From: Cacajao melanocephalus
Taxonomy: Eukaryota; Chordata; Mammalia; Primates; Pitheciidae
NCBI GenBank assembly: GCA_963573385.1
Contig: CAUYLG010008960.1
Span: 1 to 64,000, forward strand
DNA: 64,000 nt
Direction of reading: 5' to 3'
Part shown: in pieces, positions 40,065-53,430 of the stretch
How the letters are laid out: each line of letters begins with the position of its first letter
How positions within the stretch are numbered: the first letter of the stretch is position 1
Notes under the pieces: model-generated
Databases searched by the model: none
Told to the model about the DNA's origin: nothing
Seen by the model: the letters and a program-made list of their open reading frames with translations, nothing else
Made by a program: the position numbers and the translations under genes

Positions 40065-41350
40065 GATTTATGCATTTATTCAGCAAAGATTTGAGTCCTA
40101 ACTACATGACCGGTCACTGGGAAAACAGCTGTGAACAAAACTGATTAAAAGACAGCAACTCTGCCAGCATAGAGCTTACATTAAGATGATGGGGGAGAAG
40201 ACAATAAAATAAATCATCAATTATATGGTTTTAAAAAAGCATGTTAAATACAGAAGAGAAAGAAAATAAGCGGTGGCGGTTTGGAGTGTGGAAGAGTCAA
40301 GGGTTCCAGTACTAAACAGTGATCAGGGAAGGTCTCACTGACAGGTAGACGTTTAGGCAAAGACCTGAGGGAAGGGACAAGGGAATGTCCATTTGGATAA
40401 CTGAGAAGAGAGGTCTCATCAGAGGAGGTGGCAAGGGCAAATTCCCCAAAGATGTAGTGTGTCAGGCCTATCCAGAGGACAGCAGAAAGTCAGAGTCACT
40501 AGGCAGGAGGGTATGAGGAAGAGTAGAAGGAGATGAGGTCTGAGAGGAGTCAAGCCACCAAGCCCTAGGAGCCTGGAGGTGTATTGCAAGGGCATTGGCT
40601 TTGTGCTGCTGTAACAAAATACCTGAGACTGGGTAACTTACGAAGAAACAGAGGTTTACTTCCTGCAGTGTGGAGGCTGAGAAGTCCAAAATCTTTAAGC
40701 TGGCAAATTCGTTGTCTGGTGAGAATCTGGTTTCTGCTTCCAAGATGGATCCAAGAACAGTGGATCTTCCAGAGGGGACAAATGCTGTGTCCTCACATAG
40801 CAGAAGGCAGAAAGGCAAAAAAGGGACAAACTCCCTTCATTAAGCCCTTTTAAAGGGCCTTTATTTATTTCACAAAGAGAGAAGCCCTCATTATCTAATC
40901 ATCTCATAAAGGTTCTGTCGCCACTACATCGACCAGTTACGTTGCAACACCTGAATTTTGGAAGGGACTCATTCAAACTATAGCAGCCATTGAGTGAGAT
41001 GGACACCATTGTAGGTTTGGGAGCAGAGGAACAGCATGATCTCAATTAGGTCTATAAAGGGTCAGTCTTTTAAAAGGTTGCTGTGATAAGACCAGGTTTT
41101 ATTGGGGGTGGGGTGGGAAATACAAGGCCAGAAGCAGAGAAATCTGTTGCCATGATCCAGCCAAGATGACAGTGGCTAAGAACAGGGGACTAGCAATGGA
41201 TGTAGTGAGGGGTGGCTGGATTCTGGCTGCATTTTGAAGGTAGAGATGACAAGATATGCTGAATCGGATGTGGAGTGTGAAAAAGAGAGAGGTGAAGGAT
41301 GCCACTGAGTTTCTTGATCAAGCAACTTGAAGAACGGACTTGTCCTTTGC
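40065..41350 (-). mobile_element. Long L2 LINE fragment split by a MaLR LTR
   Basis: The left part reads tttattcagcaaagatttga, gtgaacaaaactgattaaaa and catagagcttacattaagat. The right part reads aggaacagcatgatctcaat, tggctggattctggctgcat tttgaagg. Both belong to antisense L2, and the LTR at 40595-40984 lies between them. Confidence 0.75.
40595..40984 (-). mobile_element. MST/THE1-type solo LTR (ERVL-MaLR)
   Basis: Antisense MaLR LTR: tttgtgctgctgtaacaaaa, tacctgagactgggtaactt, gcagaaggcagaaaggcaaa, ending actcattcaaactatagca. Inserted in the L2; no internal genes. Confidence 0.82.
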
Positions 41351-41364
41351 TGAGCAGGGAGCAG

Positions 41365-41600
41365 TACAGCCTTCTGGTTAAGGTGTGGATGCTGGCACCA
41401 GGCTGCTCATCAGCTGCAGAATCTTGGTACGTCACTTAGCTCCTTCGTGCCTTCGTTTCCCTAAGGTGTAAGTTAAGGGTGGTGACAGTAGTCATCTCAT
41501 GGGCTGCTGTGAGGGCTAAATGGGTTAACACCTACCCATAAGTGACTTAGCACAGTGGCTGGCACATAATCAGTACTCAATGAATACTAGCTACTATTCA
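41365..41600 (-). repeat. Nearly complete MIR SINE
   Basis: Antisense MIR: ccttctggttaaggtgtgga, tcatctcatgggctgctgtg agggctaaatg, gcacagtggctggcacataa tcagtactcaatg. Confidence 0.82.
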
Positions 41601-41826
41601 GGAAGCATTGCTGGAAAGATTAGGAGGGACCTTTTCATCTAAGTGTAACTGTCAAGTAAGTGGATGAAAATACACAAAAACCTGGAGTTCAGGGGGCAAG
41701 CCTGGGTAGAAGTTACAGTTGAGATTGTCAGCATTTATAGATGGTTTTAAAATCATTTTGTGTTCAGTCCCTGAATGTGTATTTGTAAATGTGGAGGTAT
41801 TTCTAGTTACCAAAATAGGCTTAAAG

Positions 41827-42148
41827 CAGGGGTCCTTAACCCCTAAGCTGTAGACCAGTAGTGATCCACGGCCTGTTAGGAACTGGGCCGCACAGCAGGA
41901 GGTGAGCAGGGGATGAGCCAGCATTACTACCTAAGCTCGCCTCCTGTTAGATCAGCATGGACATTAATTCTCATAGGAGCACGAACCCTTTTGTGAACTG
42001 TGCATGCAAGGGATCTAGGTTGTGCACTCCTTATGAGAATGTAATGGCTGATGATCTGAGGTGGAACAGTTTCATCCCAAACCATCTCCCCGCAAAAATG
42101 GTCTTCCATGAAACTGTTACTTGGTGCCAAAAAGGTTGGGGACTGCTG
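41827..42148 (+). mobile_element. MER2-type Tigger (TcMar) non-autonomous DNA transposon
   Basis: Starts caggggtccttaacccc and ends gttggggactgctg, which form the terminal inverted repeats. Inside are cctgttaggaactgggccgc acagcaggaggtgagcagg, ttgtgaactgtgcatgcaag and gatgatctgaggtggaacag, all characteristic. No transposase is encoded. Confidence 0.9.
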
Positions 42149-44348
42149 GCTTAAGGGACACTGGGTTTCTTATCTCTTGCCTCCTCCTCTTTATGGAGAT
42201 GATTGAATTTCCTCTGGCATCTTTGCCGTGGCCCCTTAAACCAAATCTTTTTTATTCTTGGTAATTCTTTAAGTGCAAAGGCCAAGGTACTTGTTGTTGA
42301 TATTCACATATAAGTGCTACCAGTTGATGTTGGAAAATTCCCTGTATGTTGCTCTGGGCTAGAATAAAGCAGTGCCCTGGTTGCCTAACTCTGCTTGGCC
42401 AACATGTACTGGCCTGTGGGACCATGAGCTGCCCAAGTGGCCTTGGTGCCTTTCTGTTCTGGCATCCCTCTCAGATTAACCCCTTCCTGTCATTGCCACT
42501 CTTGGTCCAGTCCCTTGTCCTCCCTTCTGAGTCACTGGACCTGCCTACTGAGATCTCTCAGTACCTCCTCAAGTCTGTATTCTGCATGCCGCCCCCCATG
42601 CAAGAACTAACATATGGTAAGGGCACCTAGATCCACCCTCCTGGGCCCTGCATAGATGGCCTGCAGCTGCTGGTCCTGCCTCCCCCACCCACTTATCTTT
42701 CTTAAGACTTCTGATGTGGATGCATTCCAGATGTGGGGGCATTCTTTGCAAATACGAAGTGCTTGTTGCTGTCTTCATTCATGGTGTTCTCCACTGCCCT
42801 TCTGAACCTTTCTAAATGGGTATGTCCCTTAAAACACAGTTCACCTAGCTTCTTCCAAAGGACCAACTTCTGACTGGCCCCATGCCGTGGGATTGCTGCC
42901 CTCACTTGAGACCTTGCAACCCCCAACCAGAGCCTCTGTGCCTGGGTTTTCTTGTTTTATAGCTGTGCATGTTTTCTCCAGGTATTTCATAAGCTGTTTT
43001 GGGGCAGAGACTATCTGTAATTAGACAGTTCTGCAATCCCTCACTTAAATTCTTAGGGAATTCAGATTTTTTTAAAAAATTCTATAGGGGTATTAATGAT
43101 ATATACACAATTTATGAAATAATGTTTTCAGTCCTGGGGCAGTACCTTGTAATCAAACACACTAATATTTTTGCAGCAAAACATGAATATGCATACCAAG
43201 TGGGATAAATAAGGAGAGAGGCATCAGGTCAGGTTTTACTGCCGCATAATTCAGGTTGGGGCAAGTTTTGCCACCAAATAGGATACCGATTTTTTTTCCA
43301 GGGTGTTTTTTTTTCTTTTTTTAATGTTGGAATCAAAGATTAGGAATTATGGACCCTCGCTAGGTAAATAAAGAAGAGTACGATTCATTCTGTTGCCACA
43401 TGATAAACAGCCAGTCCCAGAAGGACCAGAGCCTACTTCTGGGTTGGCATGTTATAGATGATGGGGGCTGGCATAAAGGGGGTCAAAAGTCCTGGGTGGG
43501 CTTCAGCTTGATCTCCTGCAGGACCTCCGGTGCACAGACTGCCCTGGAGACTGGTTAGCATCCTGGGAGGCTTTGCCGCTCACTCATTGTCACCGTGTGC
43601 TGACTGGGCTGAACTAGATGTCTCTTGGTAGCTGCTTTTATGGAATCACTCAGTTAACCCAGATGACTGTTGAATCCTATCTGCATAGAGGCATGCCCTG
43701 GAGGCCAGTGCAAGGTGGTGCCATCAAACGAAGGCAATTTTGTTAGGGTTGGTCCATTCTTGGGCTTAATCAGAGCTGCCCTAAGGAAATCATGGTAAAT
43801 TGATGATGGTGATGGTGATGATCTGCCTTCTATTGTTGCCAAACCTTATTCTGGCCAAATATTAGCTAAAATCTCTGAATTGGTCTCTGTTTCACCTACA
43901 TGTTAATAGTCTATGCAGTGGGCTGTTAACAACCTTATATCACAAACTCTCCGAGTTCTCCTTTCTTTACATACACCAAATTACTCAAAACTGTTTTTTT
44001 CTTTTAAAGTAGCTTTTTAAAAATAGATACATGTTTGTTGTGTCATATGTAAACTTTTGCTCCTGCAAAAGAAGTAGCACTTGAATATAAATTTCCTCAG
44101 CAAGGCAATTCACTTGTATAGCAGGGTGCATCTCACAGATGGAGCAATGACAAGCACACACCTGGACAAGGGAGGGGAAGGGGTTCTTATTCCTGGCACA
44201 GGTAGCCTGTACTGCTGTGTTGTTCCCCTGTTGGCTAGGGTTAGACCACACAGTCTAAGCTAATTCCTATTGGCTATTTTAAAGAGATCAGGGGTATGAG
44301 CCAGAGTGGCGAAGTGGGTAGTTTGGCGGGAAGGACAGTTGTGGGACA

Positions 44349-44456
44349 GGTCAGAGCAAGTGACCAGGGGTGACTCAGATCAAAGCAGGTGATTGGGGTG
44401 ACTCAGGTCAAAGCAGGTGACCAAGGGTGACTCAGGTCAAAGCAAGTGACCAGGGG
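44349..44456 (+). repeat. Minisatellite, about 3.8 copies of a 28-29 bp unit
   Basis: The unit is roughly ggtcaaagcaggtgaccagg ggtgactca. Copies are 44349-44377 (29), 44378-44405 (28), 44406-44434 (29) and 44435-44456 (22, partial). The sequence around it (about 44200-44640) has an LTR-like feel, which I could not confirm. Confidence 0.92.
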
Positions 44457-44779
44457 AACAGATGTGAACTACTCATTAGAACTGGCGGGAGAGTTGTTTA
44501 CTGAAACTAGAGGCAAGCAGGCACAGAGATCCAGGAAGTTAAACTTTCAAATAGAGAATTAAAGAGTAAGAGAGCTGAACATGCCGACATAGTGATTCTT
44601 TGAAGAGAAGCTTGGAGTTCACTCTATCTAACAGTTGCACACAGGGAAAAAAAAAAAAATCTGTACCAAAAAGTTGAAAGGAGCTTCACATTGTCTCCGC
44701 TCTTGTGAATGTCCTTCCTAATTTGTCTCATAGTCTCTGATGTTCGATATATGTCATTTTATATAAACACAATGACAAT

Positions 44780-45010
44780 AAAATGACACTGCATTTGCTG
44801 TTTGCCTGCCAACTATTTTTCATTCAGTAATACATAGGAAGCATTTTCTAGGACTATTAAATATAACTTCCCTTTTTAAAAGCTGTATATATCCCATTTT
44901 ACGTTTATTTTGCTGGTTCTCTGGTAATGGACTGCTAGGTTGTTTCCTTTCCTTTTTAATGCTAATAATGTTGGGATGAATATTTTCGAATAACCTGTTT
45001 GCTCACTCAT
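44780..45010 (-). mobile_element. Old L1 3'-end-like fragment
   Basis: ctaggttgtttcctttcctt tttaatgctaataatgttgg gatgaatatt follows the antisense L1 3' region. Confidence 0.5.
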
Positions 45011-46086
45011 TTAAAAGGAAATGCTATTTGAGACGACAGTGTGTTATTTGATTCTGAAAATGTACCAGAAATTACTCAGTATATTGCTGAGTTTGGCTAC
45101 TGCTTTATTTTAGGTTTTGAGTGAAGATTCGTAGCTCAAAGTATCTGTGGCCAGCCGGCCTCCCTGCCTTCCTTTCCTCTTTCCCTCCCATATTCCTTCC
45201 TTCATCTAGCTTTGGTTTCAAGATTATGTTAACTTTGTAAAATGAATTTAGAACCAATTCCTAAGTCTCTTTAGATGCTTCAGAAAAACTGATTTCTAAA
45301 GGAGTTATTTGTTTCTTGGAGCTCACCTTTCAAAATCATCTAAACCTAGAGTTATTTTTATTTTAATGACAGTAATCCCTTGATAACCTTTTAAAATTGT
45401 TCCATAAATACTGACGCATGGTAAGTTTTTCCATGTTTTACTTAAATTGATTTGATAATGTATATCTTCCCAAAAGAATAAATTTCCCTTGGATTTTCAA
45501 ATTTCTTGGCATAATGTTATATGTATATGTACTTAAATCTTTATTAATTGTAAACTTTTCTCTTTTTTCTTCTTTAAAAACACCAGTGACGTGTCTTTTC
45601 ATCTTTTCATCCTTAACATCCAAGTGCTGGGGTTTTATATACGTTCCACTCCTTTTCTCTTTAATGCACTCATGTCTGCCTGTTCCCTCTGCTTTCCTCT
45701 GCACTACCCTTGCCCCATGAGAGTTGAATGTTGAATGTTTATTTTATGTCTATTTAATTGGTTTCTGAGTGCAGCTTTGGCTGAGTCTCAGGTAATACAA
45801 AATACAGTGTGATGGTTTTGGTTGTTTTTAAACCTACTTATAAATGACCACAATGTTATTATTTCTCACTACTCTGGAATTCTACTTTTGGTTTCTTTTT
45901 CGATACATTGCTTATTTAGGAAAGAGTTTCAAATGGTAAGAAACTTTATTTTTTTTTTCTTTTTATCTATTTAAACTTACATCATTGGGGACTTTTTCCC
46001 CCCTCATTTTATTGCTGTGGAGTCAGACATTACAACTTTGTAATTTTATTCTTTTCCATATATGGAGGGTTTCATTTTGGGCATGA

Positions 46087-46310
46087 GATATAGCTACCTT
46101 TAATTGAGATTTTTGTTCCAGGTGCTGTACTAAGCAATTTACATGCATTACTCATTTAATTCTCACAACAACCCTATGAGGGGTGAGTACTGTTGTTTTT
46201 GTTATTAAGACTTGATAGAGAAACAGAATGGGAGAAGTGCATGACTTGCCCCATTAACCAGGCAGTGGTGAGGCCTAAACAGCCTGCCCCCAGAGGCTGC
46301 AATCTTTACT
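46087..46310 (+). repeat. MIR SINE
   Basis: ccaggtgctgtactaagcaa tttacatgcattactcattt aattctcacaacaaccctat gaggg is a clear sense MIR core. Confidence 0.88.
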
Positions 46311-46569
46311 TCTCATTTCTATGAATATTTGATGGGTAGTTTTTAAAGGCTAGTAACATCTATACTCATTTCAAAGTTCAAATATCATGTTTAACCAACC
46401 TTATTGATTACGTTCAAAACCTTTATTATTGACAAAAGCATTTGAAGCTCCCATTACAGTGCTAGGAGTTTCTGCTTATTTCTAAGCATGAGGGACCTGA
46501 AGGTATATATTCATAGATTATACCCTTATTGACATAAAATTACCCATTTTATTTGGTTTTCCTTCTTTT

Positions 46570-46640
46570 CTTTCTCTCTCTTTTTTTTTTTTTAAAGAGA
46601 TGGGCTCTCACTGTGTTGCCCGGGCTATCCTTGAACAAGT
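46570..46640 (-). mobile_element. Alu tail-end fragment
   Basis: T run then aaagagatgggctctcactg tgttgcccgggctatccttg aac; only about 60 bp of antisense Alu remain. Confidence 0.65.
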
Positions 46641-46845
46641 TTTTCTTTTTTGCCATACATTTTGCTTTTCATAAATGTTAATCTCCTACTTTATTTCACT
46701 TATTCTTAATATATGTTTGTCTTTTATTGGTTTTCTTTTTTTGGATGCCATTTTGTTTTAGGTTTATCCTTTGTAACAGCAACCGAATGCTATATTTTGA
46801 TTTTTAAGCCAACGTGATAGTCTAAAGTTTAATAGACTCTTAGCC

Positions 46846-47135
46846 TTTTTTTTTTGAGACTGGGTCTTGCTCTGTCACCCAGGCTGCAGTGCAGTGGTGC
46901 GATCTTGGCTCACTGCAACCTCCACCTCCCAGGTTCAAACGATTTATCCTGCTTCAGCCTCTCAAGTAGCTGGGACTACAGGCATGTGCCACCACACTGG
47001 CTAAATTTTGTATTTTTAGTAGAGATGGGGTTTCACCATGTTAGCCAGGCTGATCTCGAACTCCTGTTCTCAGTGATCCACCCGCCTCAGCCTCCCAAAG
47101 TGTTGGGATTACAAGCGTGAGCCACTATGCCTAGC
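46846..47135 (-). mobile_element. Full-length Alu with exact 9-bp target-site duplication
   Basis: tttttttttgagactgggtc through to gagccactatgcctagc. The repeat ctcttagcc is present at 46837-46845 and 47136-47144. Confidence 0.95.
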
Positions 47136-48321
47136 CTCTTAGCCATTTTTATTTTTGGTCTGTCATCTAATTTTTAATGTCATTCCATTTTTTTCTTGCT
47201 TTTTCCATCATCATTCTTGTACAGATAACATATTTTGTTTCACTTTGTTGATCTTGTATTCTGTTGTTTGCTTTGTTCTCCAGTTGGTTAAGAAAGTTTG
47301 TTTCTTCTAATTCAACTAGTAGCAAGTTTTTGTTCACAAAAATTCAACAAAAAAACATGATAGAGAATTATTGCTTTACTGCCAAGACTAAAAATAAATG
47401 TGTTTTTAAATGAGGAATTAATATCCTTTTACTTTCTCCCACCTACTTTCCGGTTTTGTTGATATTATCTGGAATTAAACACAGATTGTTAAATATTAAA
47501 ATAAAATGATCTTTCAAGAACTTTTCGTCAGCGTAACCATATTTACGTATCTATTAAACTGTATAGCCGAAACAGTTTTAATGCTTCTTGCCATTTTATG
47601 CTGTAATTTGAGTTATTTTGGTTTTTTATAGATCTTCAAGCAGTTTTTCAGGAGGTTTATGTAATTGAAATATTTTCTGAGCCTTTTTGTGCTTACCTGA
47701 GAATTACTTTCCATTCCCTTCATAGGAATTGTTAAGTTCACAATGCAAAGAATTCTTGCTGTGTCTTCTTTTTATTCTTTAAAACTCCGTATGTGTTGTT
47801 TCACTGTGACCTAAAGGTTTAGTGTTGCCAAGGAGAAGCTGGAAGCCATTCTGATTTTTGTTCATTTATTATGTTGTATCGATTAGGATACTATAGCGAA
47901 AAAGACATTAAATTATTTAGCAAAATACCTGGAGAGGCCATCTAGGTCAGCTTCCCCCGGCCTGGCAGCTCTTTCTGACCTTCCTCAGCACCATGTTCAG
48001 CATTTGTGTTTTTTAGCTTACGTGGTTGCAGGAAGGCTGCTATAGCTCCATGTACGTGATCGCTATCAAGGCAGGAAGCCGGGGGACAGAAATGGGCTTT
48101 TCTTGAATGGCTCTCTGCTCTTAACAGCAACATAAATGTCTCCCAGAAATCCCTTCTAGTACTTTCTGTTATAATCCAGAGGCCAGAACTACATCGTGGC
48201 TATTTGTGACTGTAAAAGAGGCTGGTGACATGAGTTTGTCGTAGGCCAATCGAGACTCACCCCTGGGGCTTCGTAGTTCTCCCAAAACAAAATCTGTAAG
48301 ATGGGAGCAAGAGGGACACTT

Positions 48322-48322
<1 letters not shown>

Positions 48323-48362
<40 letters not shown>

Positions 48363-48372
48363 TTTTTTTTTT
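48323..48372 (+). repeat. (TTA)n microsatellite plus T run
   Basis: About 13 att units followed by a dozen T. No Alu body is attached, so its source is unclear. Confidence 0.95.
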
Positions 48373-48927
48373 GTATTACCCAGAAGGGTGTGTGCACCTT
48401 CAGGCATACATGGAAGGCTTCCACGACGGCATTATAATAGAGTCATGAGAACCAAACATAAATACAGTAACTGTTGGTGTTAGGAGCCACATACCAAACA
48501 CCTTCTCATTCTTTACCATAACATTCCATTCTGTCTTCAAAAAGAAGTTGATTTTTCCCCAAGATTCCAAAAGAATGTTATTATATTTGACATGAACAAA
48601 GTTTAGGAGAACCAGACAAATTTCCCTGGGTTTGCCTGGAGAGGGCGTGAACAAGTGATGCCAAGACAAAGTTGGGTGTCCCTGTTATTTATGTGAACCG
48701 CCAGTAGGCCAGGGCCAAGGGAAGGTTAAAATAGTGACTCTGTTACTTCAAGGTGACACGCTTACTCTTATCCCATGACTAGATGACCTGTTTGCCTTTC
48801 ATCTTTGGAAAGAAATGAATCTGTTGCAGCTTTTGGTTACTGGTAATGGTAGAGTTCAGTGAAAAGTTGGTCTTTTTTAACCACAGGCCAAAACAGAGCA
48901 AGTCAGTGTATCTGAAAAGAGTGGTAC

Positions 48928-49232
<305 letters not shown>

Positions 49233-51214
49233 CTAAAACGTCATCCTCCACAGAACTTAAGCTTTTCTCCTGTCCACTTTGGACAATCAGAGCTGCCCAG
49301 TGATCACACAAACTCCATCATCTGGCCGAAGTTTTGTGGGAAGAACTGCAAGAGTAGGGTAGGAAAGAAAACCAACTGCCTGAGTAACCCCTAAGAAGAG
49401 TACTCTAAAGGTTTCACCATTTTAAGACAGGAGGAAGCAGATAAAAATGAAAGCACATCTCTTCGTGGAGCAGTGGAAGAAAAAACTAAACCCTCAGACA
49501 ACTTGGAATCCAGAGCTCACGTATCCAAGGGGATGACGGTGGGCACCAGGAGGCAGAGGGGGTTACTGTAGTTACTCCAGCAGGACCAGAGGTGCCACTT
49601 GTTCCAGGGGACTATCAAGGGGAAAGAAACGGAGTGTGTGGTGTTCACATTGTTCGATAAGCAGCTTGAGCCTCCATCCAGAAAAGGCAGCTTGTCCTCT
49701 GGCATCAGGAGGAATGAAAGTGTAAAGGACAATAATGATTTGATCTCTGAAATGACTCTAGCCTTAAATGCTAAGTGGGACCAGGCAGCTGAAGTGCAGC
49801 ACTTGGAGGACATGACGGGAGAGCTCAAATGGCTTCATCCAGGGCTATTTTCTCAACTTTCAGTAGCTCTTGACTCTTGAAAAGTTTTCAGCTAAAATTT
49901 AGTGTCTGTAAAACTAGAGGCAATAAAGGGCAAGTGGTGCTCTTTGAATGAAAAAAACATTTTTATTCCATCAAACGGTGGCTGGCTGAAAGCTTCAAGG
50001 GTAAACCTAATGTTTTCTCCCTTCTGGTGGAGAATACTGACGTATTCTGGGCAGCATTTTCTGTGGCTGCTGCTGAAGCAAGAGGCGTGTTTGCTGAGCG
50101 AAGAGTGTGTTTGTGGATTCTCCACTTGGCCCCGGTGTGCATGCGTTTTTTGCCTCTGGAACCCTTGGGTTTTCAAGGGGATTAGAGGACTTCAAAGGGT
50201 GTACAGTAAATAAGATAGGCTTGAGTTTCTTGTGTCATGGGGAGGATAAACATTTTGTTTTAGAACATGCTCCCGACTCCTATGCGTTGCAGAATGCCAA
50301 GCCTGCTCTATGCAAGAAAGCGACTTTCAACTAATAATTTTGAAGTTAGACAAACCTAAGGTGATTAATGGAGCTTATTGAAATCTCCTGCCAACCAGAT
50401 TTTTAAGAAGCTTGATTTCACAAGGGTCCTGCAGAGGTTCTAAAATGTCTAAGGATTTGGTTCTGTTTAGTTTGAAAGACCTATATAGAATAAACTCTGT
50501 AGCTATTAAGACTAATCAGAAATTAGTTGATTTGGTGGAATGTTATGCCATTATCACTGTTTGGAGGATTATTAAGAGTGTGTTTTAATTAAATGAACAT
50601 TATATAACAGCTAGTGAACATTTTTCCATTTTCCTTTTTTTTTGGGGGGGCTTCCATTTCTAGTTTTACATTCAATCCAGTGGCCTGCCTAGACTTTCTG
50701 TAGACTACATAGCAACACATCTTGAAAATGTGAAGCTGAGCATCTTGTTTGGGATGGGCCTTAGTGGAAGTACCCTGAGGTTGAGAGATGCATCCCTGGG
50801 CCAGTTTGGGGTTGGGGAGAGAAAGGCCTGTTTCCAGTGCCCATTCTGCATTGTGCTGGATCAGACTCTAGCTTGGGCTAGATCTTATTCTCAACCTGGT
50901 CATGTTGAAGCCTTGTTCCCAGTGGCTTAGTCCTGACTCTATGTGTCAGGCTTCTTAATCATGGTAGACTTTGAGGAACACAGCGTGGGCTGGCCCACTT
51001 CATGCATGATGACCACTGGGGGTCAGATTATGGTAGAGAGGGGAAAATGGGAAATCAAAATCTGGAGGAGGCAGTTTTTGTTTTTAACACTGTGCTACAT
51101 GGTCCATAGCCAGAGTTCCAAGTCTAATTACAAAGCTCTCTAGAGGAGTCTAATTATGGCTCCATATTAGAGAACTGTTGCTCTAATTACACATCTCACT
51201 CTTCTGTGTGTTTC

Positions 51215-51395
51215 TTAAAATGAGGTCTAAGAGCAACCTGTATAAGCCTTGCCTTCAGGGGCCTCTTTGAATTCAGATTCCCAGGTATCACCTAGACCTA
51301 CTTATTCAGAATGGGAGAGGCAGGCAGGGCCCAGGCATGTGCATTTTTACAAGCTCCATGAATTAGTCTGATGCTCACTGAACTGTCAGAGCTTT
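51215..51395 (+). mobile_element. MER5/MER20-type hAT-Charlie element
   Basis: aaaatgaggtctaagagcaa, gattcccaggtatcacctag acctacttattcagaatg, cccaggcatgtgcattttta caagctcc, then ttagtctgatgctcactgaa. Confidence 0.65.
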
Positions 51396-52792
51396 GTGAT
51401 AATCATTAGTCTGTGGCTTTAAAGCAACTGCCCTTAGCCCAGAAGCAAATCAGAGACCTGAATGAGGAGCATGTGCCTGGCCTGTGGTTGGCTCCAGCCT
51501 GGCCAGAGCCCCAGCTGCACAGCAGAGGCATATAGGACATTTGGTGTCCATTCTGTGTCCATGGGCAGGTGCATCAGGCTGCCAGGACAGTCACTGAAAC
51601 AACAGACCCACCTGCCCACCCTTTTCTTTCTTTTGAAATGGGAATCACATAAGCATTTTCTGTGGACGAGGGCAAGGAAACAGAAGGCATTCACTGCCTC
51701 CATTGCATCTGTCCAGAGCCTTCATCCCAGCATCTTGAGGTGCTAACACCCTCCCCCTGCTACCGAGTATCTGCATATGAATGGGGAGATGGGCTGGCAA
51801 GCAACAGAATCTATTTTAATATGTTCCTTTGATTTTTAAAACTTCTGACCCTGCTGGCTAATTTAATGCCCCAACAGGCTCTCTTGGCTCATCCCACCTG
51901 GCTGATAGGTACACATGGAGACTCACAGACTTTCAGGTGCTGGGTTGGCTGGAGAAAGAAGGGTCCAGGTGGCCGCAGGCTCCCTGGACTGCTCCATCTT
52001 TCCGACCACGTGCAGAGGCAGGGGCCTTGCAACTCTCCTCCTGAAGTTAGCGGAGCCAGTCATCACACCCACAGACATGTCTCACCCTCCCCATTTCACT
52101 CACCCATCTCATGGTTGAAAAACTGCCTCTATTTCTCCAGCTGTAGAATTTGCTTGGATTTTTAACCATTTTGCCTTAACATAGGGTTGCTCAGATCCGC
52201 TCCGTGACTGAAGGAGGTAGAAAAAACAGCAAGGCGTAAACCCAAAGAAAGCAGCAGAAAGGAAATAAGGAAGGTAAAAGAAAAAAATTAATGAACTAAC
52301 AAACCAGTGGGAAGTACTATATAAAGCTTCATCTTTAAAAAATGTAAATTTCTAAAGATGCTGATTAATAAAAATAAAGAAGAAACATTAATATTCTGTC
52401 TAAAAAAGCAGATATAACTAAGATCATAAGAAAATTAAAAGTATACTTTTATGCAAATAAATTGGAAACTTAGTGAAATTGATAATTTTCTAGGGAAATT
52501 AAGTTACCAGAATCTCTTAAGAAGTAAAAAAAAAAAAAAAATGAATAAGTACAAACCATCAAAAGAAATTTTCTGCAATAAAAAATTTGCCTTCTCAAAA
52601 TTCACAAGGCTCGAATCGGTTTGCATAAAACATAGACTGTTTTAGAGAACAGAGAAGGAGGAAAGCTACCCTATTTCCTTCAGTAGTAGTATGAAACCAG
52701 AAAAAGAAAGTATAAGAACAGCAAGTTGTTGACCAGTTTATGGTTATAGACTCAGAAAAACCTAAACAAAATACTGTCAAATCTGATACAAA

Positions 52793-52794
<2 letters not shown>

Positions 52795-52826
<32 letters not shown>
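52795..52826 (+). repeat. (CA)n microsatellite
   Basis: About 16 CA units embedded in the sense L1. Confidence 0.97.
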
Positions 52827-52828
<2 letters not shown>

Positions 52829-53430
52829 CCAAGAAGTTTATTTTAGGAATGTAAAAATGATTTAATATCAAAAAATAATGTAATATACCTTCTCAGTGAA
52901 TTAAAGGAGAATAGCTGTAGATCATATAAATGGATGCAGGAGGGAAAACAGTGAAATTCAACACTTGTAAGGGCGTTTCCTTCACCTGATGAAATGCATC
53001 TGTAAAACATCTATGGCAAACACAAAGCTTAATGATAAAAATCTACTCGTGTTCAATTTAAAGATAAGATAAAGGCAAGGTTGTTGTTTTTTTTTTTTTT
53101 TTTACCACTTTTAAAAATTGTATATTGTGTTGCAGGCCGTAATCACTCCCGTCTTAAGGCAAGAATTGTGAGATGTGTAAGGAATGGAAAGACAGGAGCA
53201 AAATGTAGATGTATTGATTTGTGGGAAATCTAGGAGAACCTGCAAACTGACTATCAGAACAAATAAGAGAGCAGCACAGTGAGGTGTTGAATACAGAGTC
53301 CACATACAAAAACCAGTATCAGTAATTCAAAAATGTAATAGGAAAAGAGTCTCCTCTCCTATTAACTGCAGCAAGCAGAACTGCTAGATACAGAGGAATA
53401 AATGCAACGAAAGATGTGCAAGACTTTCAA

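Noticed and set aside
44349..44456. Regular repeats considered as a CRISPR-like array
   Set aside because: Units are contiguous with no unique spacers, and the genome is mammalian; it is a minisatellite.
48189..48407. Frame with a poly-Asn or poly-Leu run
   Set aside because: Produced by the (TTA)n microsatellite, not a homopolymeric protein.
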